Origin: Datisca glomerata | Taxonomy: Eukaryota; Streptophyta; Magnoliopsida; Cucurbitales; Datiscaceae | Reading direction: 5' to 3' | NCBI GenBank assembly: GCA_003255025.1 | Contig: QANY01013855.1 | Span: 215,524 to 279,523 of the forward strand | Length of the DNA stretch: 64,000 nucleotides | Part shown: in pieces, positions 47,621 through 59,800 of the stretch | Position numbering within the stretch: the first letter of the stretch is position 1 | Layout of the letters: each line of letters starts with the position of its first letter | Translations under genes and position numbers: made by a program | The notes under the pieces: model-generated | Seen by the model: the letters and a program-made list of their open reading frames with translations, nothing else | Told to the model about the DNA's origin: nothing | Database searches by the model: none

Positions 47621-48284
47621 AGGGGAACCTGTCTGGCCGAATGATAGAATTTGAGCAAGCTCCAGTGCCTGGTCCTCGACTTGCAGACGAGTTTTGGAAG
47701 GATCTGGGAACTGTTAGAAATACGTTATCTCTTCCAATGAATGTGAACCGTAGTCATTGGATTATTTGGTCAGTGTATTCGTATTTATAACTCCATGAAC
47801 ACGCCATATCAATGCTATTTGTACATTGAAATAATGAAACCTTTCATGAATATTGTCCCTCGACTAGCTCAAATGATGAATATTTATGAGGGAAGACAGG
47901 AGGTTCAACCCAAAGATGAGTGAAAGTATGAGATCATGAAGTGTCCACAACAAGAGAATGAGTAAGTGAAATATACATTTTTTTTAAAGTCCATTTAAAA
48001 TTTCATACATGTAATTTAATTGTGTTTTTTCATTTCATGTGTTTTGTTGGTTCGATTGTGGGGTATTTACCCTTAAGTTTATGGAATCCCTCGCATATGG
48101 AAATAACCTCCAAGAAATAACTCAACAACAAATCCTAAAATATCGAAGGCGAATTGCAATTGAGTTATTTGCACGCGACAATGTTGTACCGAAATAATAT
48201 GAATATATTTTATAGATTTTTATTTTATTAAATTATGAATTATGGATTAGAGAAATATTCTTGTGTTTGTTATTTAATAATGTC

Positions 48285-48755
48285 ATAAAGTTTACACGAT
48301 AACTACACAATGCCCGTGAAGTTCTCGTGTAGTCTACATGAAAACTACACGAGATCTGCGTAACCATTGTGTAGTCTACACGATGCCCGTGAAGTTCTAG
48401 TGTAGTCTACACGATCACTACACGATGCATGTGAAGTTCAAATGTAGTCTACATCATTACTACATGGATACTGTGAAGTTCTCATGTAGTATACACGATA
48501 ACTACACGAGGTCCATATAACCATCATGTAGTCTACACGATGACTACACGATACCCGTGAAGTTCTAGTTTGATCTGCACGATTACTACACGATGCCTGG
48601 GAAGTCATCGTGTAATCTACACGATGCCCGTGAAGTTCTAATGTACTCTACACGATGCCCACGAAGTTTTAGTGAAGTCTACACGATGCCCGTGAAATTC
48701 TAGTGTAGTCTACACGATTACTACACGAATCCCGTGAAGTTCTCGTGTAGGATTA
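48285..48755. repeat. Palindrome array C
   Basis: Copies of TAGTCTACACGAT and CTACACGATGCCCGTGAAGT alternate with their complements. It begins about 90 bp after the end of the protease remnant. A short outlier lies at 48955-48995. Confidence 0.9.
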
Positions 48756-49044
48756 AGATAGTTGTTAGATATCTCCAATAATTTGGTCTTCTCATGCAAT
48801 ATACCATTTGTAGACTTATTATGTCAACTTTATGACATTATTAAATAACAAACACAAGTATATTTCTATATTAATATTTAATTTAAGTCTACAAATGTCA
48901 TTATTTATAATTAAGTGGTTTGGTCATCCCGTTGAGAAAAGGAATATGATTTCTTCACGATGATTGCACGAGATCCGCGTAACCATCGTGTAGTACTCTT
49001 ATAGACATCATGATGGCAAAATAAAAAATAAGTGCCTGAATTTT

Positions 49045-50252
49045 TTTATTCTAACATGTGACGATATGCTGAGAGCATCCTATAGTTGTCTTCAAGAGAC
49101 CCTTGAACTAATTCCAATACATATTCCTTAGCCCCACATGCCTTATGGTAACCTATGTTGACACGTAAATCAAGCCGAACATCTTCAATTATATCTTTTG
49201 GCTTATATATACGACCGACACTCGTATATTTGGACTGTAATTATGACCAATCAATGAATATGCAGTCTTACGGTGTTCATGTCTCAAAACTTCAAATGTG
49301 CATGTATGTGTATTGATGAGTTTTGTAACTTTGAAGTATGGACAATTTTTCAATTTCATGGCCCGTAACCTCCATTGGCATGTTTTCTCAACACATACAA
49401 GTATCAATATTTGTCTGGCTTGACTTGAAGATATGAAACTCAAAATTTCTTTGGATGACTATTATACGAGCAACCTTAAGCAGCTTAGTTTTATCACTGT
49501 ACAAATCATCCATATTTATTGTGTCTATTGCAAGCTGATTCAATTCATCCGGTTGCTCGCTGGACCCAGGAAGTTGTTCATTCCGATCAGGTTGTGATGT
49601 CAATGGACAAGTGGTCTTGGGTTCACCACTAATATTCAAGTCTGGAATTGTTGTATGGTTGTGTCCACTATGGCTTCATCATGGCCATCTCTAAGGTTTG
49701 CATCATCAAACGCCCCCCATCAATATCATTATCATCATCGTCCATCAACATCAACATCCTCATCCTCGAAAACATTATAATCGTCATGACAGAAAAATCA
49801 TCATCATGATAGTTCCTTTTAAAATGATCAAAACTCTTAAAGCGAGGAATGCTTTCATGTAGAGGTTGTCGTGGCATTTGTGTTTTAGGAACCCAACTTT
49901 GATCAAACCCTGTAGTTTTAGGAACCCGAGGTTGTTGTGCCATTGTGATTTGAAGAACCGAACTTTGAGATGGAAAAAATTTAGGATTGGTGCTTACAAA
50001 TAGTGGGCTTCTAAGTGATTTTGATTCATTCTCCTTAATAAAGAACTACAAATGTCTATCCTTTAAAATTTCAACAGGAGGGCAGTGGCCATGGCTTCTA
50101 TAAAAATATTTAATGGACATATCATAGTTTGAGGGGCCTATTTGGAGTTCTTCATGCAATATACTCAATAACTCGTGGTAAGTGCAGTTAGTAGGTATCT
50201 CAAATAATTTGGTCTTCTCTCCACTAAAAGACCATGTTGTACCATTTTTCAC
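49045..50252 (-). pseudogene. mudrA-like transposase, N-terminal part only
   Basis: Read on the minus strand from 50252. An N-terminal part has FEIPTNCTYHELLSILHEEL, a PB1-like start common in plant MULE transposases. An Asp-rich variable stretch follows (49943-49668). The MuDR DNA-binding domain comes next, with CVEKTCQWRLRAMKLKN, FKVTKLINTHTC and YSPNI (49440-49220), whose Cys/His spacing suits a zinc-binding fold. A final part continues to about 49045 (LDLRVNIGYHKACGAKEYVL, near 49170-49110). The frame then meets a stop and array C. No DDE catalytic domain is seen, so the transposase is truncated as well as frameshifted. Confidence 0.8.
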
Positions 50253-50354
50253 TCAATCTGCATCATGGATTACAAAAATTCAAACTTCAGACATATCTGT
50301 ATATACATTAATAAAGGAAGCCAGTACAAGAAGAATACAAAATGAAATGGAATA

Positions 50355-50890
50355 TTACACGATGATCGTGTAACCATCATGTAGTCATCGTGTAGTGTAC
50401 ACGAGGCTTTCACGGGCATCGTGTAGTGTACACGAGGCTTTCACGGGCATCGTGTAGTGTACACGAGGCCTTCACGAGCATCGTGTAGTTGTCATGTGGC
50501 GTATATTACATGATGATCGTGTAGACCTCGTGAACTAATAAACCCTACACGTGGACTACACGATGATCGCGTAGCTCCATCGTGTAGTGTACAAGAGGAC
50601 TGCACGAGGATCGTGTAATGTACACGAGGAGTACACGATCATCATGTGGTCATCCTATACACTACACGATGATCGTGTAGTCCTCGATTAGTGTAAAAGA
50701 TGTTACATGAAGCTCGTGAACTGCTGAAGAAATTCTGATGCAACACATGATGAACGTGTAGTGTACACGAGGTCTACACGGGGTTCGTGTGTCATGTGTG
50801 TAGTCTACACGATGACTACATGAGGCTCGTCTAGTACTCGTGTAGACCTTGTTTTACACTACACCATCTTTTGTAATGATCATGTACAAT
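50355..50890. repeat. Palindrome array D
   Basis: Repeated CGTGTAGTGTACACGAGG, CATCGTGTAG and TACACGATGATCGTG words, including three near-identical units of about 40 bp at 50395-50480. It lies inside the right TIR and roughly mirrors array A. Confidence 0.9.
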
Positions 50891-51239
50891 AAATTAACTT
50901 CAAACAAGGTTCTAAAAAAAAAGAAAACAAATAAATATTCTCAGAAAACTCATGAAAGTGAAAAACCCATGAAAGAAGGAAGAAGACAAGTAAATATTTT
51001 CACAAAGAAGAGAACAAAACTTATACATGTTCCAGAGAGAAGAACTAGCAATCATTTGCTGTTGCAGGAAGAAGGAAGAAGACGAAGAGGAAGCGAAGAA
51101 GTAGAAAAATGAAATATGAAGAAGGATAATGAGATGGGGTGGGTAGAAAGGTTTTGAGTGTTAAGTGAGTAGACCATGACGTCTGATTGGACAACTTGTA
51201 AGAAGGGCAATGGAGAAAAAAAGCGAGAAGTGAAGGAAA

Positions 51240-51328
51240 AGTGAGTCAGAGGTCAAGGTAAGTGAAAATTAGTGTGAGAATACATTTTTACAAATGATTA
51301 GTGTGGGAGTCTACTTTAACAAAAAAAA
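51240..51328 (-). repeat. Right terminal inverted repeat of the Mutator-like element
   Basis: Reverse complement of the left TIR at 44711-44810, with substitutions. Confidence 0.82.
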
Positions 51329-51330
51329 CT

Positions 51331-51570
51331 AGGGTTATTCACGGTTTGGTTCAGTTCGATTCTTCGGTTCAATATTATTAATTAAAAATAATTCTTAAAT
51401 GATATTATTGAAAAAATAAATATAAAATTAAAGTTTTACTTCAGTTCGGTTCGGTTCGGTTTTATAAAAAATTCTACATAAAAAATAAAAAAATCATATA
51501 AATTAATAATATTGAACCGACCATTTTTTATTCAATTCGACCGGTTTGGTTCGATTTTGAACACCCCTAT
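51331..51570. mobile_element. hAT-type MITE candidate
   Basis: The left end AGGGTTATTCACGGTTTGGT pairs imperfectly with the right end, which in reverse reads AGGGGTGTTCAAAATCGAAC. The inside is rich in GGTTCGGTTCGG and AATATTATTAATT. Ends of the form AGGGGTG plus GGTTTGGTTC are common in non-autonomous plant hAT elements. It abuts the right end of the Mutator-like element. An 8-bp target duplication is not clear; AAAACT is present on both sides. Confidence 0.55.
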
Positions 51571-52894
51571 TAAAACTCATATTTTTGCCTAAATTTCCTC
51601 CATTATCTCCTTCGTTCTCCTTCAATTGGCAGTTACTCAGCAAATCTTCTATAATTTCCTCCTCCATGTTATCTCGACCCGGATCTGCTCATTGACCCAA
51701 TCGGATCTCTTCGGTAATTCTGCTAGATCTGGATTGGAATTATCGCCATTCGGCCGGATGCCTGCACCAGCGGCAGATTCCCATCTTCCTCAAAGAATCT
51801 TGACCTCCATCTCCCTCCATAGCAGCACCGCCGGACACGAATTTTCTAGCAGCTTTGACGAAAAGCTTCCCTGGCCACCTTCAGAAAGTGATTGGTTGAG
51901 ATCTGAATTTGCCCTTGGATTCTTACTCTGACTATGATAAGCTTTGTGACCCTCAACTGAGAGAGATTTCTCATCAGAAGCCCTAACCTGTAAATCCCAA
52001 CTTCAATCTTCATCAACGCTCCTCCATCTCCCTCTCCCTCTGCTTCTAAATCGATCCATTTTGCCTCTGGAGCCAACGAAATTGGATCGGTGATTATTGG
52101 ATTTTCAAGCACAAAAAATCGATGCTTTAATACTATCATCATAAATTCCCTCCTTTGAGCCATTAGTCATCCCGATTTCTTTATCCTTGCACACCGATTC
52201 TGAATGAGCGATTCTACCACAGAACTGACAGAATCGTGGTTTCCTCTCAAATTTAAAGCTGCACCAATGTTGACGTGTGTCAAAGTTGATTACTGATCCT
52301 CTATGTAAAGGTTTAAAGATGTTGATTTCATCCTTAACACGAATAGATATTTTTAATTCAACTCCACCACGTAAGAAATTCTCATCCATATCTCTTACTT
52401 TGCCCATCTTCCCTCCAAGAATTGCACCAACTTTGTTATTCCTGCATTCATAAGGCAGCTAATGGATTTGAATCCAAAAGCGATCCCAACAAAATGCCTC
52501 GGATTCAAAATTCAATCCCTGCTTCTATTTGTTTAACAGTAAACAATTGTTCTTCAAACCACCAAGGTCCATTCTCTATTACAAAGTTCATCTCATTCTC
52601 ATTCTTGAAAAAAATCTGGAATCGATCCTTATCAATCTCCACGAATCGTGTTTCATCACCAACGTTCCATGCCGTCGATAATGCTTGCCTCAGCCCCAGT
52701 AAATTATATTTCCTGGACGCATGTAATCTACCAAGAATACTTTAACCAGATTTCTTAATATCTCCATAGGTGACTTCACGAGGAATAGCAATCTCCTCGC
52801 ACTCCTCCTCCGTCAAGTTCCATTTGTCTAGTTTCCTCATTAAGTCTTGATCTATACGCACATTGGTGGAATCAGAAATTTCTTCTGCCTCCAT
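51571..52894 (-). pseudogene. LINE ORF1-like protein: DUF4283 and zinc knuckle
   Basis: The minus strand has an ATG at 52894 (MEAEEISDSTNVRIDQDL), then the DUF4283 region (RLHASRKYNLLGLRQALSTA, FFKNENEMNFVIENGPWW), interrupted by stops near 52744 and 52460. A CX2CX4HX4C-like knuckle follows (FCQFCGRIAHSESVCKDKE, near 52215-52160). The final part (to about 51571) is frameshifted. DUF4283 plus a CCHC knuckle is the standard ORF1 of plant L1-type LINEs. Domesticated DUF4283 genes exist, but the stops argue against function here. Confidence 0.75.
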
Positions 52895-53849
52895 TGAAGT
52901 TCTGTATTGAATTACCCTAGAGAAAGTCACCCAAAAAGAGAAGATGAGTGACAGGGACAACTTCTTCCTATCGAGAGAAAAACAACTTTTTCCGGTACAA
53001 TTGACCTTATGGGGAATCAAACTTGAGACGTGCGTTTAATCCATACATTTCAGTATTTGACCTTACTACTATCACCTCCTTCGAGTTATCTTAATAATCA
53101 ATTTTGAAAAATCTATGTTTTGCAATTATTTTTTGTGATAGATGATTTTGAAATGCATAGAATTGCCAACTTATTAATATGATTTAGGGGAGGCTGCAAG
53201 ACGCCTAAGAAAAATTGGAACAATCTTCAATTAATCTGTTGATTCGTGCACAAATATTAGAAAGACAAACATTAATTTTTTTATTGATTTGTGTATGAAT
53301 ATCGAAAGCTAAAGAGACTATGAAAATCTCAAATTTGTATTAATCAAGCCTGCAAAAATGCCTCTAAGGGCTACAATACTTTAAATGACGAAAAGACTTG
53401 AATTAGGAAACCCTAGTTCACCGAAATTATTGAAAACGTAAAATTGTCTAAAAATGAAAATTTCGGGAATAATGACGTAATAATAAACTTTAATCACCAT
53501 AATCACGACGCCAGAACTTTCCTATTGCGTTTTAGCGCAAAATAACCGTAAGGACGACCACACTGGAAATGGTGACTGTCATATTGCGCTTGATTTGAGC
53601 AACATCTGTCCCACTCATCGTCCCGATTATCCAATTTTCACTTGCTTTCGGCGGATTCGGTGAACTCACTCGAGTTGAAAAGTCATAATGAATTACCGAT
53701 CCAGATAGATTTTTTTTTTCTTTTGAAACGGATCCAGATAGACTTAGTCCAGAGGGTTCGTCACGTCAATCGACCATTTTCTCATTATTCCCCTTCGAAG
53801 CGATCAACTTTATCAATTTATCCGCAATTCTAATTTTTGCACTCAAGAG
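52895..53849. other. LINE 5' flank and HDA2 upstream region
   Basis: No gene is seen. 53523-53543 holds a dyad ATTGCG-TTTTAG-CGCAAAAT, with a further ATTGCGC at 53582; both may be part of the HDA2 promoter. The transcription start is not visible. Confidence 0.35.
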
Positions 53850-56800
53850 ATGTCATCGGCTTCGCCTTCCTCTTCCTCTCCGACTGTAGCTGATGCCGAA
53901 ACTATTAGAAGAAACCGAATACTCTCCAGCAAGCTTTACTTCGATGTTCCTCTCTCCAAGGTGCTTCCATAAATTCACAATCTCATTGCTATATATTTTT
54001 TTAATGTCTACGTACTTATTATGTAAATATTTCTGAACTGGATTCTGGCCCAAACCAGGTGCCACTGATTCATTCCACCTCATACGACATCTCATTCCTC
54101 GGAATAGAGAAGCTGTAAGAAAAATTTTGTTGATCAGAAAAACTCTGGCTTATTTTTTTTTTAACTTAGATTTTGTACTGTATTTGACTATGCTTGATCA
54201 ATAAATTGGCTATTGCATGCTATCGCCGATAGTTGATAACTTGACATACAGTGGCTCAGGCTTAAATAACAAAACAGAAAGAAGGGGGAAAACTGCTGCT
54301 TAAATGTTAAGAGGATGTTTACTAGATAACCAGTTTAGTTCTTTAGCTTTTTCAAAATTTCATTTCGTTTAAGCAAGCAGGATGATTTCTTAGCCTTAAT
54401 TTGAAATAGCAAAACCTTGAGTAAGTGGAAATCATTTGTCAGGATCATTTATTATTCTATCTGCTTTGCTTGTCACACACATCTTCTAGAGTCTGCAGGT
54501 TGAACGGTGGAAATGCAGTTGTTTCTTATTGCTCTCATCAATTTATTTGCGCTGATGGAAGAACATATGTGGCATAGTTTTATTATGAATGCGCTTCTCC
54601 AATTTATAATTCCACTGGGTTACCACAGTTCCCATTATTTAATCTTCAGTTGCTGCTAAATTCTGGGTTCAGTTGTTGCTTGCAATTTATGTGTGATTAC
54701 TTGAGTTCATGTGTGATCATATAGGCATCCATTTGATTCGAGCAAGTGGGGTCGCATATGTCGATTCCTGATCACGGATTGTGTTTTGGAGCGAAATCTC
54801 ATTGTTGACCCTTTGGAAGCTTCAAAGGATGATCTTCTTGTGGTACCATAAAAGCTATTACATGTTTTCTTTGTTACTTCTGCGTTTATAACTGCCGCTC
54901 TCTCTCTCTCTCTCTAATGCATAAAGCATTCAAAAAGTACATGTTAATATGGTCTGTCTTCGTGCTAGGTTATTAGTGTGAAATTAGTCTACAATATATG
55001 CTTGAACTTAATTGTGGCACATTATTTTCTTATTTCATATGTTAAGTTATATCATAAACTCGGTTGATCTATATAAAATTCAAATAAACTGAACTTTTGA
55101 AAGAGGCTAGGGATAAATGAAATATATGCTGGAACTTAATTTTGGCTCTTTAATCAGGAAGGGCCATCATAGACCTTGCCTCAGGGGCTCTAATCCAGTT
55201 CCTTGGTTGTCCGGAATTCTTTTGAGCTAAGAATTGCACTTATTGTTTTAATGTAATGCATAGGACACTGTATTTTTATATTTTATCATATCTTCTATGA
55301 TGTCTTGATAGTTAGTTCAATTCTTTGGACAACTCATCATTAGGTGCAAGATGATTTATTTTCTAATACATTGATCTGCTTACATTACCATTGGAGATTA
55401 TTACTAAAATCAAAGAACAGATGTTAGAATCAATTTGTAATGTCGAGATCATTAATGTTGTTTTACTTGTGACCGAATCAGATACATCCAGAATCCTACT
55501 TGAATAGCCTCAAGAGCAGTGCAAATGTTGCGAGGATAATAGAGGTAATGTTTGATATCAGCTATGAGCACTAATTTTGTTTTTATACGCTTTGTTGTCC
55601 CTTCTTCAGATCTCTACTCTAGTTCTTCTAATAGACTTACTCTTTATTCTTTAATCAAGTTGGCTTGTCTCCCTTATACCTCATGTCTCCAATTTTTCTT
55701 TATTTTCTTTGGGTGCTCAGTTTCAGTTAGTAGCTTCTTTCTGCTTTTATATTTTTTGCTAATGTGAAACATTAAACTGCTGCGATTTAGGTCCCTCCAG
55801 TTGCACTATTTCCTAATATTATTGTGCAGCAGAGAGTTCTTTCATCATTCCGTAACCAGGTGAATTGAGGCTTATCTCAGATTCCTATATCTTTTTTCCC
55901 TGCGACTCCAGAGGAGGTTACACATGCTAGTTTTGGCTGCAGGTCGGAGGAACTATATTGGCTGCAAAACTAGCAAAAGAGCGAGGATGGGCCATAAATG
56001 TAGGCGGAGGGTTTCATCACTGTTCAGCGGGGAAAGGAGGAGGATTCTGTGCTTATGCAGACATTTCGCTTTGCATACACTTTGCCTTTGTTCGGCTAAA
56101 TCTATCAAGGTGCAAATAGTTGCACTATGATGTAAAACTGGACTTCTCTGAGATTGGGTTTTCATCATTGAGAATCTACTAAGTAACTTTCATTAATTAA
56201 CACTCGTCTTTTGCTGCAGGATAATGATAATTGATCTTGACGCCCATCAAGGAAATGGCCATGAAACAGATTTTGCCAATGACAGTATGGTTGTTTTCCT
56301 GTAAAAACAGTGTTACATTGACTCCCCTGGAAATATTAACGGTAGTGTTTTTGCTAGCAGGACGAGTGTATATCCTGGATATGTTCAACCCTGGTATATA
56401 TCCATTTGTAAGCTGCTTCTTCAATCTTAAGCTGCATATGTCTGTTAATTCTTCAAATGAGATTGTGATTCTTACTCCGTAGCTTTCTATTGCAACATAG
56501 TACCTTTCACCAAGTACTGCTAATATAAACACTATATTGTCCTTTCTTTCCATATTGATAGATTGCCCTATATTTAATGCTTATTTATTAGTTGGAAATT
56601 TTGCTAGGATTACGAGGCTAGGAAATATATTGACCAGGCAGTTGAAGTACCAGTAAGCCTCGTTATTTAAACTTAAATTTAAATCTGATAGTTGTTTTTA
56701 CTCGCGCATATGATGTTTACTCAATTGGAACAGACAGGGACAACAACGAGTGAGTACCTGAAGAAATTAGATGAGGCACTTGAGGTACTTTTGTCAATTT

Positions 56801-59800
56801 ATTGCATCGCATGTTTATCACTTCCGGGTACATCAATTTGTATTTCTTTTTAGTGACTATCGATCGGTTAAAATTTGAAGCCATTCTAGCTGTTAGTCTT
56901 TAAGATGTACTACTTGTCAGGCTTTTCGATGTATAATGGTCACTGTCTAGCTAGCTTCAGAGATCTAAACTGATTTGAAACCATAACTGTCAATAAAACT
57001 TGGATGGTCCTTATCACTGGGGTTTTAAAATGAGCGCAAGAAGTTCTTTTTCGCCTGAGAGTGATGAGATCAATATCACTTCATATCCGAACACTATATG
57101 TGTTGTAATTAGTTCTGTTCCAATTTTCAATTTTCAATTGACTCATGAAATACGTATTTGTATTAGTTAGCCGGCCGATCTTATGATCCTGAGTTGGTTG
57201 TTTACAATGCTGGAACTGATATTCTAGATGGAGATCCTTTGGGTTGGTTAAAGGTAATCATATTCATACTTGTTAGTTCCCCCAAGAAATTGATGGTTTT
57301 TGCTTCAATCTTTCTTGTCCTTTGAGAAGCCAGATAAATCAATACGATAAATGTACTATTTCTCATCATTTACCTTATGATGTGTATATAATCTTGTGCA
57401 GATTAGTCCTGATGGAGTAGCCTGTAGAGATGAAAAGGTCTTCAGGTTTGCTCGTGAGAGGAATATTCCTATTGTCATGCTAACGTCAGGTACATTTCCG
57501 AGAAGACTTAGTGGACCTCGAAATTTTGGGGGTTTTTAGATAAATATATGATTTGAAATTTTTATTTTATTAAATAGCCATAAATAATAATAATTAAAAA
57601 ATAACAATTTTTAAAAAAGTCAACAAAATTATAAACTATATTTATTATAATACCCCATCAGCTATATTTATTAAATTATCATAAATAATATCTAAACTTA
57701 ATGAATTTTGAATTTTGAATTGTAGGAAAGATTTATCCATATTAAGTTACATAAAAATTAAAGGATTGGATTATTATCTTTAGTTATACCTAAATAAGAA
57801 ACATTTAATTATTTTCATATATACCTATTTAATTATTACAAATAATTTTTTTACTATTATTTCTACTAAAACAGTAAGATTGCATATTTCTGAATATTAA
57901 TGTAAATTTATATTATGTTCACAATACATCAATATGTATTAATCGATACTACTAAATATTATTGTTAATAATCCTTTTATCATTTTAATGTAATTTATGT
58001 AAATAACTATTATCAGAGCAATGATGAACTTTTTGATTAATTTACTAAAATAATTATTATATATTCGTAAATAATTATAACAATCTTTATGTAAAAAATT
58101 ATTGCAATCTATATAAAATATATATATTTCCTTATCTAAACAAAAATATGTAAATATATTGCAAAAAATAGTTTGCAATATATTTATTCTAAATTTATAT
58201 TTAGTTATTTGATTGTTATACACATATTTGTCTATAAATCACTACTAGTATCACTACTAGTTCCCCTAAAAATTAAGAAATTGCCCAATCTTAAAAAAAA
58301 AATATGCATTTAGTGGAAGACTTATAGATTTTAAACAAAAAATATGTGTACGTTAAAAATACCTAGTTATTCTAAATTTATGTTATTTATTTTGTTAATA
58401 ATAAATGCATATTTTTCTTAAAATCACAACTGATTCCCCTAAAAACAAGAGATTGCTCCATCTTTAAAAAATATGCATTTAATGAAAAAGTTATATAAAT
58501 AATTATAGATGAAAATATTTAGAAATAATTATTTTTATTAATTAAATAAGTACTTATAGAAATGAAATGGACCAATAAATGAAAATAGTTACATAATTCA
58601 TATTATTCGTATTTTGTCATATGATATATCTCATGTATATAATAACCTTTTGAAAATTTTGTGTCATAAATGAAAGTGTTAAATCCGTCTTTTTATATTA
58701 TTAGTGTTAGTCAGATTTTTTATATACATCTCATGTATATATTTTTTTTCTTACCAATTTTTTATTTTGTTTAGATAAGAAAATCTAAAGATTTTTTTTT
58801 AAAATTTGTTAAAGAACAGTTGGTTAGATTTTTAAAAATCTAAAGATTACTTATAGATGATACATAGCTATTTTTAGAAATTTATTTAATATATAATAAA
58901 TATATTAATATTGTCTTACATAAGAATAGAGTGGGAATATAAAGTCCTGGTTAAACTAACTTGGTCATTAACTTAATTATTTTTAACAAAAGCTAAAAAA
59001 CTATAATCCTACTAGAATGGTTAAATGTTACAATTTTCATTAAATCTTAACCTCATCTTAAGCCCAGTCTATACTATTAGAGTATGCCGAGGTTTAATTG
59101 ACCAAATGTTGAATCAATCATTCATATAGGAGGGGGGGAAAGGTACTCTAAAAAATAGTAGATATGATGAAATCTATACAAGTTTTTCATTTTATATACA
59201 ATTTGTCACAATTTTGAAAAACATCAAATATAACACTTAAAAAAATAATTAATGTAGCAAATTGAATTAAATTTAATAGTTTTTATATTTAGTTAGTTAC
59301 TATTATATCCTTTTATTTTTAATATATATATATATATATATATATTTAATTATTCATTTTTATTTCACATATCCATTAATTATATCTCTCTCTCCCTCTA
59401 TCTCCCTCTCTCTCCCCTTCCACGTCTCTCTCTTTCATTATATACATAATAACTCTCTCTCCCCCTTCCCTGTGTCTCTCTCTCACTCATATTATATATA
59501 TATATATAGATATATATTATATGTGTATATATGTATGTGCATACATGTTATACGTATTGATAATATTTGCATCTATATACATATGTGTATATAGATTGTA
59601 TGTACATACATATATGTACACATATGGAGTATATATGATAAGTATAATATATTTTATGTACATATGTATATAAATATATTATATATATGCACACACATAT
59701 AATATATGTATTTATACATGATGTATACATACTTTGCATTGGTTAATGCAATTCTGACTTTTCCCTCAAATGTCTAAGCAGTTCTTTTTGAGACCATTCA

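Larger units (their letters stand above)
45461..48197 (+). pseudogene. DUF1985 / Ulp1-type (C48) cysteine protease remnant
   Basis: The frame starts at MASSKMQLRHVHDV, just after an acceptor-like TTTACAG. A DUF1985-like part follows (about 45590-46090) with CFGHCLDLSSLKFS, FLINEEPLCFSKKES and IIGLKFGEA. A repeat array lies at 46620-47035 and an acidic/basic low-complexity linker at 47340-47620. The protease half (about 47640-48197) has MNVNRSHWIIW, with the catalytic His, and FDCGVFTLKFMESL, with the nucleophile Cys. The stretch between them is frameshifted. Stops and shifts in the DUF1985 part rule out a working product. Such genes are carried by KAONASHI-type MULEs; in the known family they may act on SUMO-like substrates, but no substrate is known here. 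Confidence 0.8.
44710..51330. mobile_element. Mutator-like element with DUF1985/Ulp1 gene and palindrome arrays
   Basis: Inverted ends of about 100 bp border a 6.6-kb unit. The left end (44711-44810) carries TTGTTAAAATAGACCCCTAC, then ACTAATCATTTTAC and GCTTACCCTGACC. The right end (51240-51328) read in reverse carries TTGTTAAAGTAGACTCCCAC, then ACTAATCATTTGTA and ACTTACCTTGACC. Inside are a plus-strand DUF1985/Ulp1 remnant, a minus-strand mudrA N-terminal remnant, and four arrays of a short palindrome. Flanking ATATATTTTG (left) and ATATTTTTG (right, beyond a small hAT-type MITE) may be a decayed 9-10-bp target duplication. Long inverted ends plus mudrA identify a MULE. Ulp1-bearing MULEs are known as KAONASHI-type. 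Confidence 0.82.

Noticed and set aside
47416..47622. Separate Glu/Lys/Arg-rich gene
   Set aside because: Low-complexity GA-rich linker of the DUF1985/Ulp1 remnant; several frames are open.
45121..50890. CRISPR-like arrays
   Set aside because: This is a plant nuclear genome, there are no unique spacers of constant length, and no cas genes are present. The same applies to 20011-20695.
52422..52745. Plus-strand open frame
   Set aside because: Shadow of the minus-strand LINE ORF1-like remnant, which has recognisable DUF4283 motifs.
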